Source of the DNA: [Anoxybacillus] calidus
GTDB taxonomy: Bacteria; Bacillota; Bacilli; Bacillales; Anoxybacillaceae
NCBI RefSeq assembly: GCF_013760845.1
Contig: NZ_JACDUU010000008.1
Coordinates: 74,277-138,276 of the forward strand
Length of the DNA stretch: 64,000 nt
Direction of reading: 5' to 3'
Shown piece after piece: positions 1 to 9,900 of the stretch (its first letter is position 1; each line of letters opens with the position of its first letter). The position numbers were made by a program, and so were the translations under genes. The notes under the pieces were generated by a model that saw only the letters and a program-made list of their open reading frames with translations, was not told the DNA's origin and did not search any database.

Positions 1-12
1 AAGTGATGGGGA

Positions 13-75
13 ATGGAACCGGTAAAAGACACCTAAACAAACTTGAAAGAGCAGACGATGTGTCTTTTGTTCCAT
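13..75. terminator. Imperfect inverted repeat beyond the kinD-like gene
   Basis: Outer arms ATGGAAC and GTTCCAT enclose AAAAGACAC and GTGTCTTTT. It lies just downstream of the minus-strand kinase, so it may end that transcript. No clear T-run follows on the minus strand, so this is tentative. Confidence 0.3.
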
Positions 76-119
76 GTCTATCCTTCTAAAATGAATTTTT
101 GTTATACAGGATGTAATAC

Positions 120-1628
120 TTATTCTTTATTAATAGGCAAGAAAATCGTTACAACGGTTCCTTCATTAATTTTGCTTTTTACCTCAATCTTCCCTTTATG
201 CATATGAATAATCCGTTGACATACGACAAGGCCTAACCCCGTTCCTGTATTTTTCATCGTAAAAAATGGTGTAAAAATTTTGGATAGAGCTTCTTCTGGA
301 ATTCCTTGACCCGTATCAGAAATCTCTAGCTTACATACATCATTTTCTTTACTTAAAGAAACGGTTAAGACTCCGCCTAAAGGCATCGCTTCAAGCGCAT
401 TTTTTGTTAAATTTAAAATCACTTGCTTAATATGGTCTTTCGAGCAAAGAACGGTTAACGGAGCTGGTTCAATGAACGTTTGATAAACGACGTTATGCAA
501 ATGAGCCTGAGAATCGATAATCGGTGATAGCTCTTCAATAATTTCCTGCAAATCGTGAAGCTCAAATTTTTGTACGGTCGGCTTTCCCAACATTAAAAAC
601 TCGCTGACAATTTGATTGATTCGATTAATTTCTTTCTTAATCACTGAAAAGTAAAGTTGGGATTCTTCATCTTTGTATTTTTCACTTAGCAATTGAATAA
701 ACCCTTTAATTCCTGTAAGCGGATTACGAATTTCGTGAGCTGTGCTCGCTGCTAATGTGCCGACTAACTCTAATTTTTGTGCTTCGTTTTGCATGCGTTC
801 ATACATTGCTTTTCGTTTTAGCAATATATACTTAATTAATAAAAATATAATATGAGTAATTACTAGAATAAGCAAAATATATACAACCGATAATGACAGC
901 AGTTTTTGATAGTCGAACGGCAACGGTTTTGCGGCAATCATCCAAGGTACATTGTTTAGATAACTCGTAACTGAAAATTCTTTGTCATCATCATTTTCTT
1001 GCTGTTTCGTTTCAGCAATCACAACGTGATTCATATCATAAATTTTTAAAGATAAATCCGGATTAACAAGTTTAATAATATTTTCAATATAATCAAGACG
1101 TAAATCAGCGACTAAAAATGCTTGAATTTTGTTAGCTTGATTAAAAACAGGGCTAGCAATTGTCACGATAAATTGGTCGCTTTTCTCATTATAATATGCT
1201 TCAGAGATGGAAGTTTTCCGTGTTTGCAGCGCTGTTTGAAAATAATCGCGGTAAAAAATCGTCTTTCTTTCTTGAGCAGTCCTCGTTCCTGTTATCATTT
1301 CACCATTAGGGTTTGTTAAATAAATACCAAAAAAACGAGGATCTTTATAATATGTTTTCATTAATATATCTTTTATATATTGATTATTTGAAAGTAACTG
1401 ATTTTCGCTGCTTAGTACAAGAGACAGCATTTCTAAACTTGTAACGGTTTCTCCGATAAACTGTTCAATATGATTTTTATGAAGGTCAACCATTTTTTTT
1501 GTTTCAGTTATATTCTCACGAACTAAGTCATTATATTTTGCATGTGTAAAATAAAAAATTCCTATAATGGAAGGAATGATAACAATTACGATATATAATG
1601 CTAGATTTCTGAACCTATTTTGTTTCAT
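120..1628 (-). CDS. kinD: Membrane sensor histidine kinase with extracytoplasmic Cache-type sensor (KinD-like)
   Basis: A 502-residue orphan kinase likely to phosphorylate a phosphorelay intermediate controlling sporulation or biofilm entry. A first membrane helix spans about residues 9-28. An extracytoplasmic Cache-like region (about 35-235) contains FYRDYFQTAL, and a second helix is near 242-268. The HisKA domain carries the phospho-accepting His in HEIRNPLTGIKGF, and the ATPase has NALEAMP, DTGQGIPE and TGLGL boxes. An AAGGAG site sits just upstream of the ATG. No response regulator is adjacent. The neighbouring mhqR-like gene matches the kinD-mhqR order remembered from B. subtilis. The kinase class is certain; the ortholog name rests on length (KinD about 506 aa), architecture and synteny. 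Confidence 0.85.
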   Translation of the reverse strand: MKQNRFRNLALYIVIVIIPSIIGIFYFTHAKYNDLVRENITETKKMVDLHKNHIEQFIGETVTSLEMLSLVLSSENQLLSNNQYIKDILMKTYYKDPRFFGIYLTNPNGEMITGTRTAQERKTIFYRDYFQTALQTRKTSISEAYYNEKSDQFIVTIASPVFNQANKIQAFLVADLRLDYIENIIKLVNPDLSLKIYDMNHVVIAETKQQENDDDKEFSVTSYLNNVPWMIAAKPLPFDYQKLLSLSVVYILLILVITHIIFLLIKYILLKRKAMYERMQNEAQKLELVGTLAASTAHEIRNPLTGIKGFIQLLSEKYKDEESQLYFSVIKKEINRINQIVSEFLMLGKPTVQKFELHDLQEIIEELSPIIDSQAHLHNVVYQTFIEPAPLTVLCSKDHIKQVILNLTKNALEAMPLGGVLTVSLSKENDVCKLEISDTGQGIPEEALSKIFTPFFTMKNTGTGLGLVVCQRIIHMHKGKIEVKSKINEGTVVTIFLPINKE

Positions 1629-1746
1629 TAGCTATTTCTCCTTAGAACAATCATTGCTCATACTATACATTATAATATAATAAAAATGAATCAGTCATTA
1701 ATAGATATGGATTTATTAGAAAATCTCTCGCTCATAACGAGCTTGA

Positions 1747-1776
1747 TTGACAAAATATTATATTTTCAGTAAAATT
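1747..1776 (+). promoter_or_regulatory. Sigma-A-like promoter of the mhqR-like gene
   Basis: TTGACA at 1747-1752 is followed after 18 bases by TAAAAT at 1771-1776, about 34 bases before the start codon. Inferred from sequence only. Confidence 0.45.
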
Positions 1777-1809
1777 ATTTTGAATTCGAGATTAAAGGGT
1801 TTGATACAA

Positions 1810-2250
1810 ATGACAAGAAGAGAAGAGTTAGATCAATCGCTAAAATTGTTTATTGTTTTATCACGGGCATATCGGGCGGTCAACGATCAAGTAAATAAAT
1901 CGATTCATAGTTTCGGTGTCAATCCGACAGAATTTGCCGTTTTAGAGTTGCTTTATCATAAAGGCGATCAGCCGTTGCAGCAAATCGGTGAAAAAATTTT
2001 GCTTGCTAGTGGAAGTATTACCTATGTAGTCGATAAGCTGGAACAAAAAGGGCTGATTGTCCGAAAAGCTTGCGAAAAAGATAGACGTGTTACTTATGCT
2101 TCGATTACGGAAAAAGGGAAGCAATTTATTGAAAATGTATTTCCTGAGCATGAACAAACGATTCATGAAATTGTCTCAGGACTTACGGTTCAGGAGAAAG
2201 AACAGTTGATCGAATTGCTCAAAAAATTAGGATATAGTGCAAAAAAATAA
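1810..2250 (+). CDS. mhqR: MarR-family transcriptional regulator, MhqR-like
   Basis: A 146-residue winged-helix DNA-binding regulator. The wHTH region (about residues 35-105) contains LQQIGEKILLASGSITYVV as recognition helix and DRRVTYASITEKG as wing. In B. subtilis MhqR (YkvE) represses quinone-detoxifying genes; that role is transferred by family resemblance and synteny. The ATG at 1810 was chosen over an upstream TTG at 1747, because that TTG is the promoter -35 and AAAGGG lies at a workable distance before 1810. It is a single-gene unit closed by its own hairpin. Confidence 0.8.
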   Translation: MTRREELDQSLKLFIVLSRAYRAVNDQVNKSIHSFGVNPTEFAVLELLYHKGDQPLQQIGEKILLASGSITYVVDKLEQKGLIVRKACEKDRRVTYASITEKGKQFIENVFPEHEQTIHEIVSGLTVQEKEQLIELLKKLGYSAKK

Positions 2251-2283
2251 AGCGGCTGCTTAAAGCGGCCGCTTTATTTTTTT
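2243..2283 (+). terminator. Terminator after mhqR-like gene
   Basis: A GC-rich stem of AAAGCGGC paired with GCCGCTTT, flanked by A-rich and T-rich tracts. It overlaps the mhqR stop codon and ends in a T-run. Confidence 0.8.
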
Positions 2284-2337
2284 GCAAATAAGGGAAAGAT
2301 AATAAAAAGAAATGACGTAGGAGGTTATTCATTTAAA

Positions 2338-2901
2338 ATGATTCCAGTAGGAGTTTCTAATCGGCATATCCATTTGTCACAGGAACACTTGGCTCAATTA
2401 TTTGGCCCACAATTTGAGCTTACAGTATTAAAAGGATTGTCTCAGCCGGGGCAATTTGCCGCCAATGAAACGGTTACAGTTGAGGGGCCAAAAGGTACAA
2501 TCGAAAATGTCCGTATTCTAGGACCTGCACGGCCGATGACGCAACTGGAAATTTCGAAAACGGATAGCTTTAAGCTTGGAATAAATGCTCCTGTTCGCTT
2601 ATCGGGAGATATTGAAGGTACACCAGGAATCATCATTCATGGACCTAAAGGTACTATCACCGTCGACAAGGGAGTGATTATTGCTAAGCGTCACATTCAT
2701 ATGGCGCCTAGCGATGCCGAGAAATTTGGTGTAAAAGATAATCAAGTTGTTAAAGTAAAAACATTTGGAGAGCGCGCCTTAATTTTTGATGAAGTGGTTG
2801 TTCGCGTGAATGAAAAGTTTGCTTTAGATATGCATATTGATACAGACGAAGCCAACGCCGCTGGATTGAAAACGGGGGATCACGTAGAGCTGTTATTATA
2901 A
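2338..2901 (+). CDS. pduL: Phosphate propanoyltransferase / phosphotransacylase, PduL type
   Basis: A 187-residue protein of the PduL family, which interconverts acyl-CoA and acyl-phosphate and is unrelated in fold to Pta. Conserved metal-binding His motifs are visible: SNRHIHLS near the N-terminus, KRHIHMAP near residue 120 and DMHIDTDEAN near residue 163. The start is fixed by GTAGGAGG 13 bases upstream. No microcompartment shell genes or CoA-acylating aldehyde dehydrogenase are nearby, and the protein starts directly at the catalytic domain without an obvious encapsulation extension. A free cytosolic housekeeping or overflow role is therefore more likely than a metabolosome role. Confidence 0.9.
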   Translation: MIPVGVSNRHIHLSQEHLAQLFGPQFELTVLKGLSQPGQFAANETVTVEGPKGTIENVRILGPARPMTQLEISKTDSFKLGINAPVRLSGDIEGTPGIIIHGPKGTITVDKGVIIAKRHIHMAPSDAEKFGVKDNQVVKVKTFGERALIFDEVVVRVNEKFALDMHIDTDEANAAGLKTGDHVELLL

Positions 2902-2909
2902 AAACAAAG

Positions 2910-2945
2910 AGGCTGATCCTAAAGTAAACTTTTTTGGATCAGCCT
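2910..2945. terminator. Convergent terminator between pduL and the permease
   Basis: AGGCTGATCC pairs with GGATCAGCCT around an AT loop. On the minus strand the stem is followed by a T-rich tail, so it mainly serves the permease transcript. Confidence 0.7.
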
Positions 2946-2977
2946 GCGTTTCCGTTATGTTAGAAAATGTTGATTCA

Positions 2978-4402
2978 TTATGCAGAAATTTTTTCTGATT
3001 GAACGGTTTTTTGCTCACTTTTTTTCAATTGTGGATAGAAGAAAATTCCGCTCGCAAGCAAGGCAACTCCAAGCATAAATGTTTTTAAATCCGCCGTTCC
3101 GGCAATGATGACCCAAATTGAATAAATGGTTGCCAAGGCAGCAATGATACCGTCAGCAACTCGCCCTTTATTGGAAAGTTCATATGTTTCCCCAGTGATC
3201 GTAAGCTTTAACTGGAACAAAGAGGCGATTAAATAAGGAACGAGATATGCCAATGTCGCGATATAAATAACAAAGTCAAATGCTGCTGACATGGAATTAG
3301 AGATCGTTGAAAAAATAAAGATTTGTGCCAGTCCGTTGGAAATAATCAATGAAAACTTTGGCATTCCTTTTTTGTTTTCTTTTAAAAACGCAGGAATAAA
3401 TAATCCTTGCTTTGCCGCTTGGTAAGGAACTTCAGCACTTAATAATACCCAGCCTAATGTAGAACCTAATAAGCTGATTAAACCAAGACCAGCAAGAATG
3501 TAAGCGCCGTTTGAGCCTAAAATGGTTTCAATCGCATCAACAAGCGGTTTTTCTGATTGAATAAGCTCTTCTTGCGGCAGCAAGCCCATAACAAGTACGC
3601 TGATACTAATATAAATGGCAAGGGCAATTAAAAGTCCAAGAATGGTTGCCCGTTTTACATCTGATTGTTTTCGAGCGCGTGAAGCAAATACGATTGCCGA
3701 TTCAATGCCAATAAAGGCCCACAATGTCGTAACAGCTGCGTTGTTTACTTGGCTTAAAAGTCCGATTGTTTGTCCTGCTTCGTCATAACGCGGCGCAGCG
3801 AACGGACCAATATTACTTTTTTCAAAAGCGAACAGACTAATGACAATAAATAAGAAAAATCCGAGTACTTTCGCGGCTGTAGCAATAAAGTTTAATTTTC
3901 CAGCGCCTTCAATGCCGCGTAAAATAATAAAATGCATTCCCCACAGTAAAAGGGTACAGATAATAAATGTCAAGAAATTTCCAAGCTTCAAATCTAGAGA
4001 GCCAATCATAAACAATGATTGTTTGCTCGTTAAAATCGGAAAGAATGTGGACAAATAGCTCGTAAATGTCGTGATGATTGCTACGTTTCCGGCAAAATTT
4101 CCGATCCAATATCCCCATGAAGACATAAAGCCAGACAATATTGAGGCATTAGACCCTTTTGGGAACAGCTCTTTCGCATAAATTTGCGGTCCGCCATTTA
4201 ACTCCGGCTTGCGAATCGCTAAACTTCCAAACACGAGAGCTGTCATAAGCACCCCTGCTCCTGTTAGTAGCCATGCTAGAATTACACCGGCAGGACTTGC
4301 TGCTTCTGCTAGAGTACGAGGAAGCATAAATATACCTGACCCTACCATGTTTCCGACAACTAATGCCGTTAGAAGCCAAATTCCTAGTTTATTTTGCTGC
4401 AA
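2978..4402 (-). CDS. yvsH: APC-superfamily basic amino-acid permease/antiporter under lysine riboswitch control (YvsH-like)
   Basis: A 474-residue polytopic membrane protein of the basic amino-acid/polyamine antiporter family. The N-terminal GNMVGSGIFMLPR is the classical first-helix substrate motif, and about 12 hydrophobic helices follow. The TTG at 4402 is preferred because AAAGGAGATATAACA precedes it; an ATG 10 codons upstream lies before that ribosome site. The leader carries an L-box riboswitch at 4504-4680. That makes lysine the probable effector and lysine or a related basic amino acid the probable substrate. B. subtilis YvsH is a lysine-riboswitch-controlled relative (recalled). Uptake versus exchange cannot be read from sequence. 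Confidence 0.85.
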   Translation of the reverse strand: MQQNKLGIWLLTALVVGNMVGSGIFMLPRTLAEAASPAGVILAWLLTGAGVLMTALVFGSLAIRKPELNGGPQIYAKELFPKGSNASILSGFMSSWGYWIGNFAGNVAIITTFTSYLSTFFPILTSKQSLFMIGSLDLKLGNFLTFIICTLLLWGMHFIILRGIEGAGKLNFIATAAKVLGFFLFIVISLFAFEKSNIGPFAAPRYDEAGQTIGLLSQVNNAAVTTLWAFIGIESAIVFASRARKQSDVKRATILGLLIALAIYISISVLVMGLLPQEELIQSEKPLVDAIETILGSNGAYILAGLGLISLLGSTLGWVLLSAEVPYQAAKQGLFIPAFLKENKKGMPKFSLIISNGLAQIFIFSTISNSMSAAFDFVIYIATLAYLVPYLIASLFQLKLTITGETYELSNKGRVADGIIAALATIYSIWVIIAGTADLKTFMLGVALLASGIFFYPQLKKSEQKTVQSEKISA

Positions 4403-4447
4403 TGTTATATCTCCTTTCCATCGCTTATACACAAATTTTTACACAAA

Positions 4448-4500
4448 AAAATACACCCTAAGTTTTCTACAGGCGTACTAAACAACCGCATCAAACTTAA
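4448..4500 (-). terminator. Expression-platform terminator of the lysine riboswitch
   Basis: On the minus strand, AAGTTT and AAACTT arms with a GC-containing inner stem lie between the aptamer and the permease ribosome site. A T-run near 4446-4452 follows. This arrangement suits ligand-dependent premature termination. Confidence 0.6.
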
Positions 4501-4503
4501 GAC

Positions 4504-4680
4504 CGATAGCTCACCATCGTTTTATAAAAACGATGGCAGTTCTGCCCCTATTCGGAAACAGTCCCAGCTTGTAGCGCCAGAGTTCGCTACAAACTTCGGC
4601 AATGAATCCTTTCATTTGAAATCATCGATTTCTCTCCATCTCCTTCAAATACTCTTATTCATTGCAGCCTCTATCTCATT
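4504..4680 (-). promoter_or_regulatory. Lysine riboswitch (L box)
   Basis: Reading the minus strand from 4680, the hallmark segments occur in order: GAGATAGAGGCTGC, AAGAGTA, TTGCCGAAG, CTGGGACTGTTTCCG, AATAGGGGCAGAACTGCC and the closing GTGAGCTATC that pairs with GATAG at the start. This order and spacing match the five-helix lysine aptamer. It sits in the leader of the amino-acid permease, so high lysine should reduce its expression. Confidence 0.9.
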
Positions 4681-4855
4681 TAAGTTGACGAGAAAGAAAA
4701 ACTATTCAATTGATGTCATAATCATACATGTTTATGAAAGTTTAGTCAACGGTATTTTTATACAATAATATTTTTGTTTTATAATGAAAAAGGAATATAC
4801 CATTGTTTGTTGAATAAAATGTAAGGTTGAAAAATGTAAGAAAGGAGAAATTCGT

Positions 4856-6550
4856 TTGAAATTTACCGATTATCAATATAAGCGGCCAAATATGGATGAA
4901 GTAAAAACAAAGTTTCAAGCTGCATTGCAAAAATTTAAACGGGCAGAAAACGTTGAAATTCAAGATGAAGCGATGAAAGAGATGAATGCAATTCGCAACG
5001 ATTTCAACACGATGACAAATATTTGTTATATTCGCCATACTGTTGATACAAATGATGAATTTTACAAGCAGGAGCAAGACTTTTTCGATGAAGTGGAGCC
5101 AGAGATGCAAGGTTTAGTGACGGAATATTATAAAGCGTTGGTAAACTCTCGTTTTCGTTCTGAACTGGAGAAAAAATGGGGAAAACAACTCTTTGCTTTG
5201 GCAGAAACTCAATTAAAAACATTTTCTCCTGAAATTATAGAAGATTTACAGTTAGAAAATAAGCTGACAAGTGAATATACGAAATTAGTAGCTTCAGCGA
5301 AAATTTTCTTTGAAGGCGAAGAAAGAACGCTTGCACAATTGCAGCCATTTGCAGAGTCTCCGGATCGTGAAATGCGCAAACGTGCGAGTGAGGCTAGAGT
5401 AAACTTTTTTAAAGAACATGAAGAAAAGTTCGATGATATTTATGATCAACTTGTAAAAGTACGCACGAAAATCACTCAAAAGCTTGGATTTAAAAATTTT
5501 GTGGAGCTCGGTTATGCCCGCTTAGGTCGGACGGATTATAATTCAGAGATGGTTGCGAAATTCCGCGAGCAAGTAAAAGAATTTATCGTTCCTGTGGCGA
5601 TAAAGCTTTATGAACGCCAACGCGAACGCATTGGAGTTGATAAGCTGAAATATTATGATGAAGCATTTTCATTTCAAACAGGAAACCCAACTCCAAAAGG
5701 AGACGCGGAGTGGATTATTGAAAATGGAAAAAAGATGTATAAGGAGCTATCGCCTGAAACAGATGAGTTTTTCCGCTTTATGACGGAAAACGAACTGATG
5801 GACCTTGTTGCGAAAAAAGGAAAAGCAAGCGGTGGATATTGTACATACATTGAAAATTACAAAGCACCGTTTATTTTCTCCAATTTTACGGGAACATCTG
5901 GCGATATTGATGTTTTAACACATGAAGCCGGTCACGCTTTCCAAGTGTATGAAAGCCGTCATTTTGAAATTCCGGAGTATAACTGGCCGACTTTAGAAGC
6001 GTGCGAAATTCATTCAATGAGCATGGAGTTCTTTACATGGCCGTGGATGGAACTGTTCTTTAAAGAAGATACAGAAAAGTACAAGTTTAATCATTTAAGT
6101 TCAGCATTATTATTTTTACCTTATGGAGTAGCTGTCGATGAGTTTCAGCATTTTGTTTATGAAAATCCAAATGTAACTCCGGCAGAACGCAAGCGAGTAT
6201 GGCGTGAGATAGAGAAAAAATATATGCCGACAAGGGATTACGATGGAAACGATTATTTAGAAAGAGGCGGTTTTTGGCAGCGCCAAAGTCATATTTATAC
6301 AACAGCCTTTTACTATATTGATTATACGTTAGCACAAATTTGCGCTTTCCAATTTTGGAAACGTTCAAGAGAAAATCGTGAGCAAGCCTGGAATGATTAT
6401 TTAACGCTTTGTCAGCAAGGCGGAAGCAAATCGTTCACAGAACTTGTCAAAACAGCTAACTTAATTTCACCATTTGAGGAAGGATGCGTTCAATCCGTGA
6501 TTGGAGAAATCGAAAGCTGGCTGAATAGCATTGATGATAAACAACTATAA
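4856..6550 (+). CDS. M3-family zinc oligoendopeptidase (PepF / Pz-peptidase A-like)
   Basis: A 564-residue cytosolic zinc metallopeptidase that cleaves oligopeptides. The catalytic HExxH is in THEAGHAFQ near residue 357. A downstream Glu in EACEIHSMSMEFF is the probable third zinc ligand. The His/Tyr-rich GGFWQRQSHIYTTAFYYIDY segment near 475 matches the substrate-binding region of M3 peptidases. Length matches the short Pz-peptidase A branch described from Geobacillus rather than the ~600-residue PepF/YjbG branch. TTG start with AAAGGAG upstream; single-gene unit with its own terminator. Confidence 0.9.
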   Translation: MKFTDYQYKRPNMDEVKTKFQAALQKFKRAENVEIQDEAMKEMNAIRNDFNTMTNICYIRHTVDTNDEFYKQEQDFFDEVEPEMQGLVTEYYKALVNSRFRSELEKKWGKQLFALAETQLKTFSPEIIEDLQLENKLTSEYTKLVASAKIFFEGEERTLAQLQPFAESPDREMRKRASEARVNFFKEHEEKFDDIYDQLVKVRTKITQKLGFKNFVELGYARLGRTDYNSEMVAKFREQVKEFIVPVAIKLYERQRERIGVDKLKYYDEAFSFQTGNPTPKGDAEWIIENGKKMYKELSPETDEFFRFMTENELMDLVAKKGKASGGYCTYIENYKAPFIFSNFTGTSGDIDVLTHEAGHAFQVYESRHFEIPEYNWPTLEACEIHSMSMEFFTWPWMELFFKEDTEKYKFNHLSSALLFLPYGVAVDEFQHFVYENPNVTPAERKRVWREIEKKYMPTRDYDGNDYLERGGFWQRQSHIYTTAFYYIDYTLAQICAFQFWKRSRENREQAWNDYLTLCQQGGSKSFTELVKTANLISPFEEGCVQSVIGEIESWLNSIDDKQL

Positions 6551-6552
6551 AC

Positions 6553-6588
6553 AAAAGCTTGACATCTTTGTTGATGTCAGGCTTTTGT
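6553..6588 (+). terminator. Terminator after M3 peptidase
   Basis: AAAAGCTTGACATC pairs with GATGTCAGGCTTTT around TTTGTT. Confidence 0.85.
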
Positions 6589-6961
6589 TCGTTTAGAGAG
6601 AGAAAAATATCTAATTTATAAACTTGAAAAGCTTGATTTATGAATAACTGTTGTTCGAAGCATTACCATGAAAGGGATAAAGGATAATAACAATTGTGAC
6701 AGTTGAACACGATGAATAAAAATGATGAAACTATTTGACGCGATGACCGTATTTCAATATCGTTCAATGCTTAAGAATCCAATTTTCGATCGGTAATTGA
6801 CTAGACAGAAAGTATCCGATTGAGGGGGATAGGGGGAAACTGCAAAAAAATGTAAATATGTTGTTGAATTTTTTATTTTTTGTTTTAAAGCGGGAAAAAC
6901 GCAATAAATTGAAGAATGTGTAGAATGAATCAATAAAGTTGCCATAACAGGAGGAGAGTTT
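6589..6961. other. Intergenic stretch upstream of the RND exporter
   Basis: About 370 AT-rich bases with no convincing ORF. T-rich promoter-like sequence lies near 6860-6935, but no -35/-10 pair is good enough to call. The exporter's ribosome site ACAGGAGGAGAG is at its end. Confidence 0.5.
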
Positions 6962-9900
6962 ATGAGGTCGATTATCCGCTTTAGTATGAGAAATACGGTT
7001 GCTTTATGTCTAATAATTATCATGCTAATTGGCGGCGGGATTTATTCGGTAATGAATATGAATATCGAAAAGTATCCGAACGTCGATATTCCATATTTGA
7101 CCGTTTTTATCCCTTATCCCGGTGCATCGCCTGAGCAGGCAATGAAAGATATCGGGGAGCCTTTGGAAAAAGAAGTAATGAATATTGATGGTGTGGAAAA
7201 TGTGTATACTGACGGAACGCCTTGGGGTGTTTCGCTTACTGCCGAATATAAGATGAGTGTTGATATGGATAAGGGAGAAGAGTTAATGCGTCAAGCAGTT
7301 GACAAAATAAAATTGCCGGAGGGAGCAGAGAAACCGGAGTTTTTCCGGCAAACTCCCGATAACCCAGTCATCTACTCAGCAGGTATCTATGGAACTGGCG
7401 AAGACCGAGAGCTACAGACGTTTGTGAAAAATGAAATCGTTCCGACACTAGAAGGAATTGACGGAGTTGATAAAGTAGAAACATCGGGATTAGAAGATCA
7501 AAAAGTGTATGTTCGCCTGAAGCCGGAACAATTAAAAGAATATGGATTAACCGTTGACCATGTGAAACAGATGATTATGGCTAACAATCTGTCAATTCCG
7601 ACTGGTGATTTGACGGTGAACGATGAAATTTTGCCAGTGCGTGTTAATAAAGAACTAACCTCGCTCGATAGCGTAAAAAATATCCGCATTTTACTGCCGA
7701 AACCGAAGATGCCAACAAAGCCTGGTGAAATGCCAGTAACATCGGTTCAATTAGGAGATATAGCAGAAGTCGCTTTTGATAGCGAAGAAAAGAGCTATAC
7801 ACGAATTAACGGTAAAGAAGCAGTAACATTCGGGTTAGTTCCGGAAAGTGGTGCCAATACGGTTGCGATTGTAAAAGAAGCAAAGGAAAAGCTTGAAGAT
7901 TTAGAACTGCCAAAAGGATATAAGATTGAAACATTGTTGGATCAGTCCACTACCATTAAAGAGTCAGTCTACGCTATGCTGCGGGAAGCTATTTTGGGTG
8001 CGGTAATGGCAGTAGTCGTAACCCTATTATTTTTAAGAAATGTTCGTTCTACGATTATTGCGATTATCTCCATTCCACTTTCGATCTTTACATCGTTTTT
8101 AGTTCTTCATTTCTTCTTAGGTTATACGTTAAATATTATGACACTTTCGGGAATTGCGGTCGCTGTCGGACGTGTTGTTGACGATTCTATTGTCGTTATC
8201 GAAAATATTTTCCGCCGCATCCGCGCAGCGAAAGAACGGAATGACGAGCTAGTGGAGCAATCAACAAGAGAAGTTGCTTCAGCGATTACCTCTTCTACGA
8301 TTACAACGGTTGCGGTATTTTTACCAATGGCATTTGTTCCAGGAATTGTTGGTCGATTCTTTGCGCCGCTTGCATGGACAATTGTTATCTCATTATTGTT
8401 TTCACTATTAGTAGCCATTACCGTTGTTCCATTATTCGCAAGAATTTTCTTATTAAAACTTGAACCAGAAGAACATCGTGAAAGCAGCTTGCAGCACTTG
8501 TATCGAAAATCGTTGAACTGGGCGCTTTCCCATCGCTGGTTGACACTTGCTATTGCCTTTGCTCTTTTAGTGAGCAGTGTTATATTGATTGCTCCAAAGC
8601 TTGGTACGACATTTTTACCTCAGGAAACGTCCCGTTCTTACCATATCCATGTAACAATGGAACAAGGAGCAAGTGCTGAACGCACAAATGAAATAGCAGC
8701 AAAAGTCGAAAGAATATTAATAGAGAAGGAAGATATTGAACAAATTTCCACATCTGTTGGAGAGGGAAGTGCAAGAGTTTCTTTCATCATAAAAGAATCG
8801 ATCGAGGATGTAGATTCTCTCATTAAGGAAATTCGCGAAGAGTTGACAGATGTGAAAGGGGCAAAAGAGATTACGATGAATGGGGTTGGAGATATGACGG
8901 GTGGTGCCTCGTCCCAGCTTCAATTTATCGTAAATGGACCGAACATGAAAAAAATTGAAGAAGCAAGCGAACAGATGGCTGATGCACTTAAGAACATTGA
9001 CGGACTTGCTGACATAAAAACATCGCTTGAAGGGGAAAAACCGGAAATTAAAATTAATCTGGACGATGAAAAACTAGCAGAGCATCATCTTCTTCCAGCA
9101 ACAGTGGCACAAAGTTTGCGCAGCTATATTGCCGGAGATGTTGTGACAAAAATGATGATTGATGATACAACGACAGAACTTCTTGTTAATGTAAAACTTG
9201 ATGATGTTGATTCTCTTGAAGCGCTTGGTGAGCAAACAGTAACGAACATGCTTGGTCAACCAGTAGCTTTAAAAGAAGTAGGAACACTTGAACGAGTCAA
9301 AAACCGCGTGGCTATCAACCATTTGAACGGTAAAGAGTATGTATTAGTACAAGCGACCATTACTGAATCAAATACAGGAGAAATCAGTAAAAAAGCAGAT
9401 GAAGCATTGAACAAATTAGACCTTCCAAGCGGTGTTTCCTGGTATAAAGAAGGGGCGTCAGCCGCGATGGAAGAAGGCTTCCGCAATATGTCGATTGCGA
9501 TTGCTGTTAGTATTTTGCTCGTATATTTGGTGATGGTTATTGCTTTCGGCGAAGGAAGAGCTCCTTTCGTTATTTTATTTGCCATTCCGTTCTCTGTTAT
9601 CGGAGCATTGGCAGGATTATGGACCGTTCGCGAACCAATCGGTATGCCGGCGATGATTGGCTTGCTGATGCTTAACGGAATTGTTGTGACAAATGCGATT
9701 GTCTTAATTGACCGTGTAAAACAAAACGAAAAACGCGGTATGGAAAAACATCAAGCATTGCTGGAAGCAGGTGTTGTTCGTCTTCGTCCGATTTTAATGA
9801 CAGCGATTGCGACAGTAGGAGCGTTAATTCCAATGGCATTTTCCAGCCATGCGGGATTAGTATCACAATCATTGGCAGTGGTCGTTATCGGCGGACTAAC

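Noticed and set aside
8122..8418. Minus-strand frames inside the RND exporter
   Set aside because: They mirror helix-coding sequence of a clearly conserved gene.
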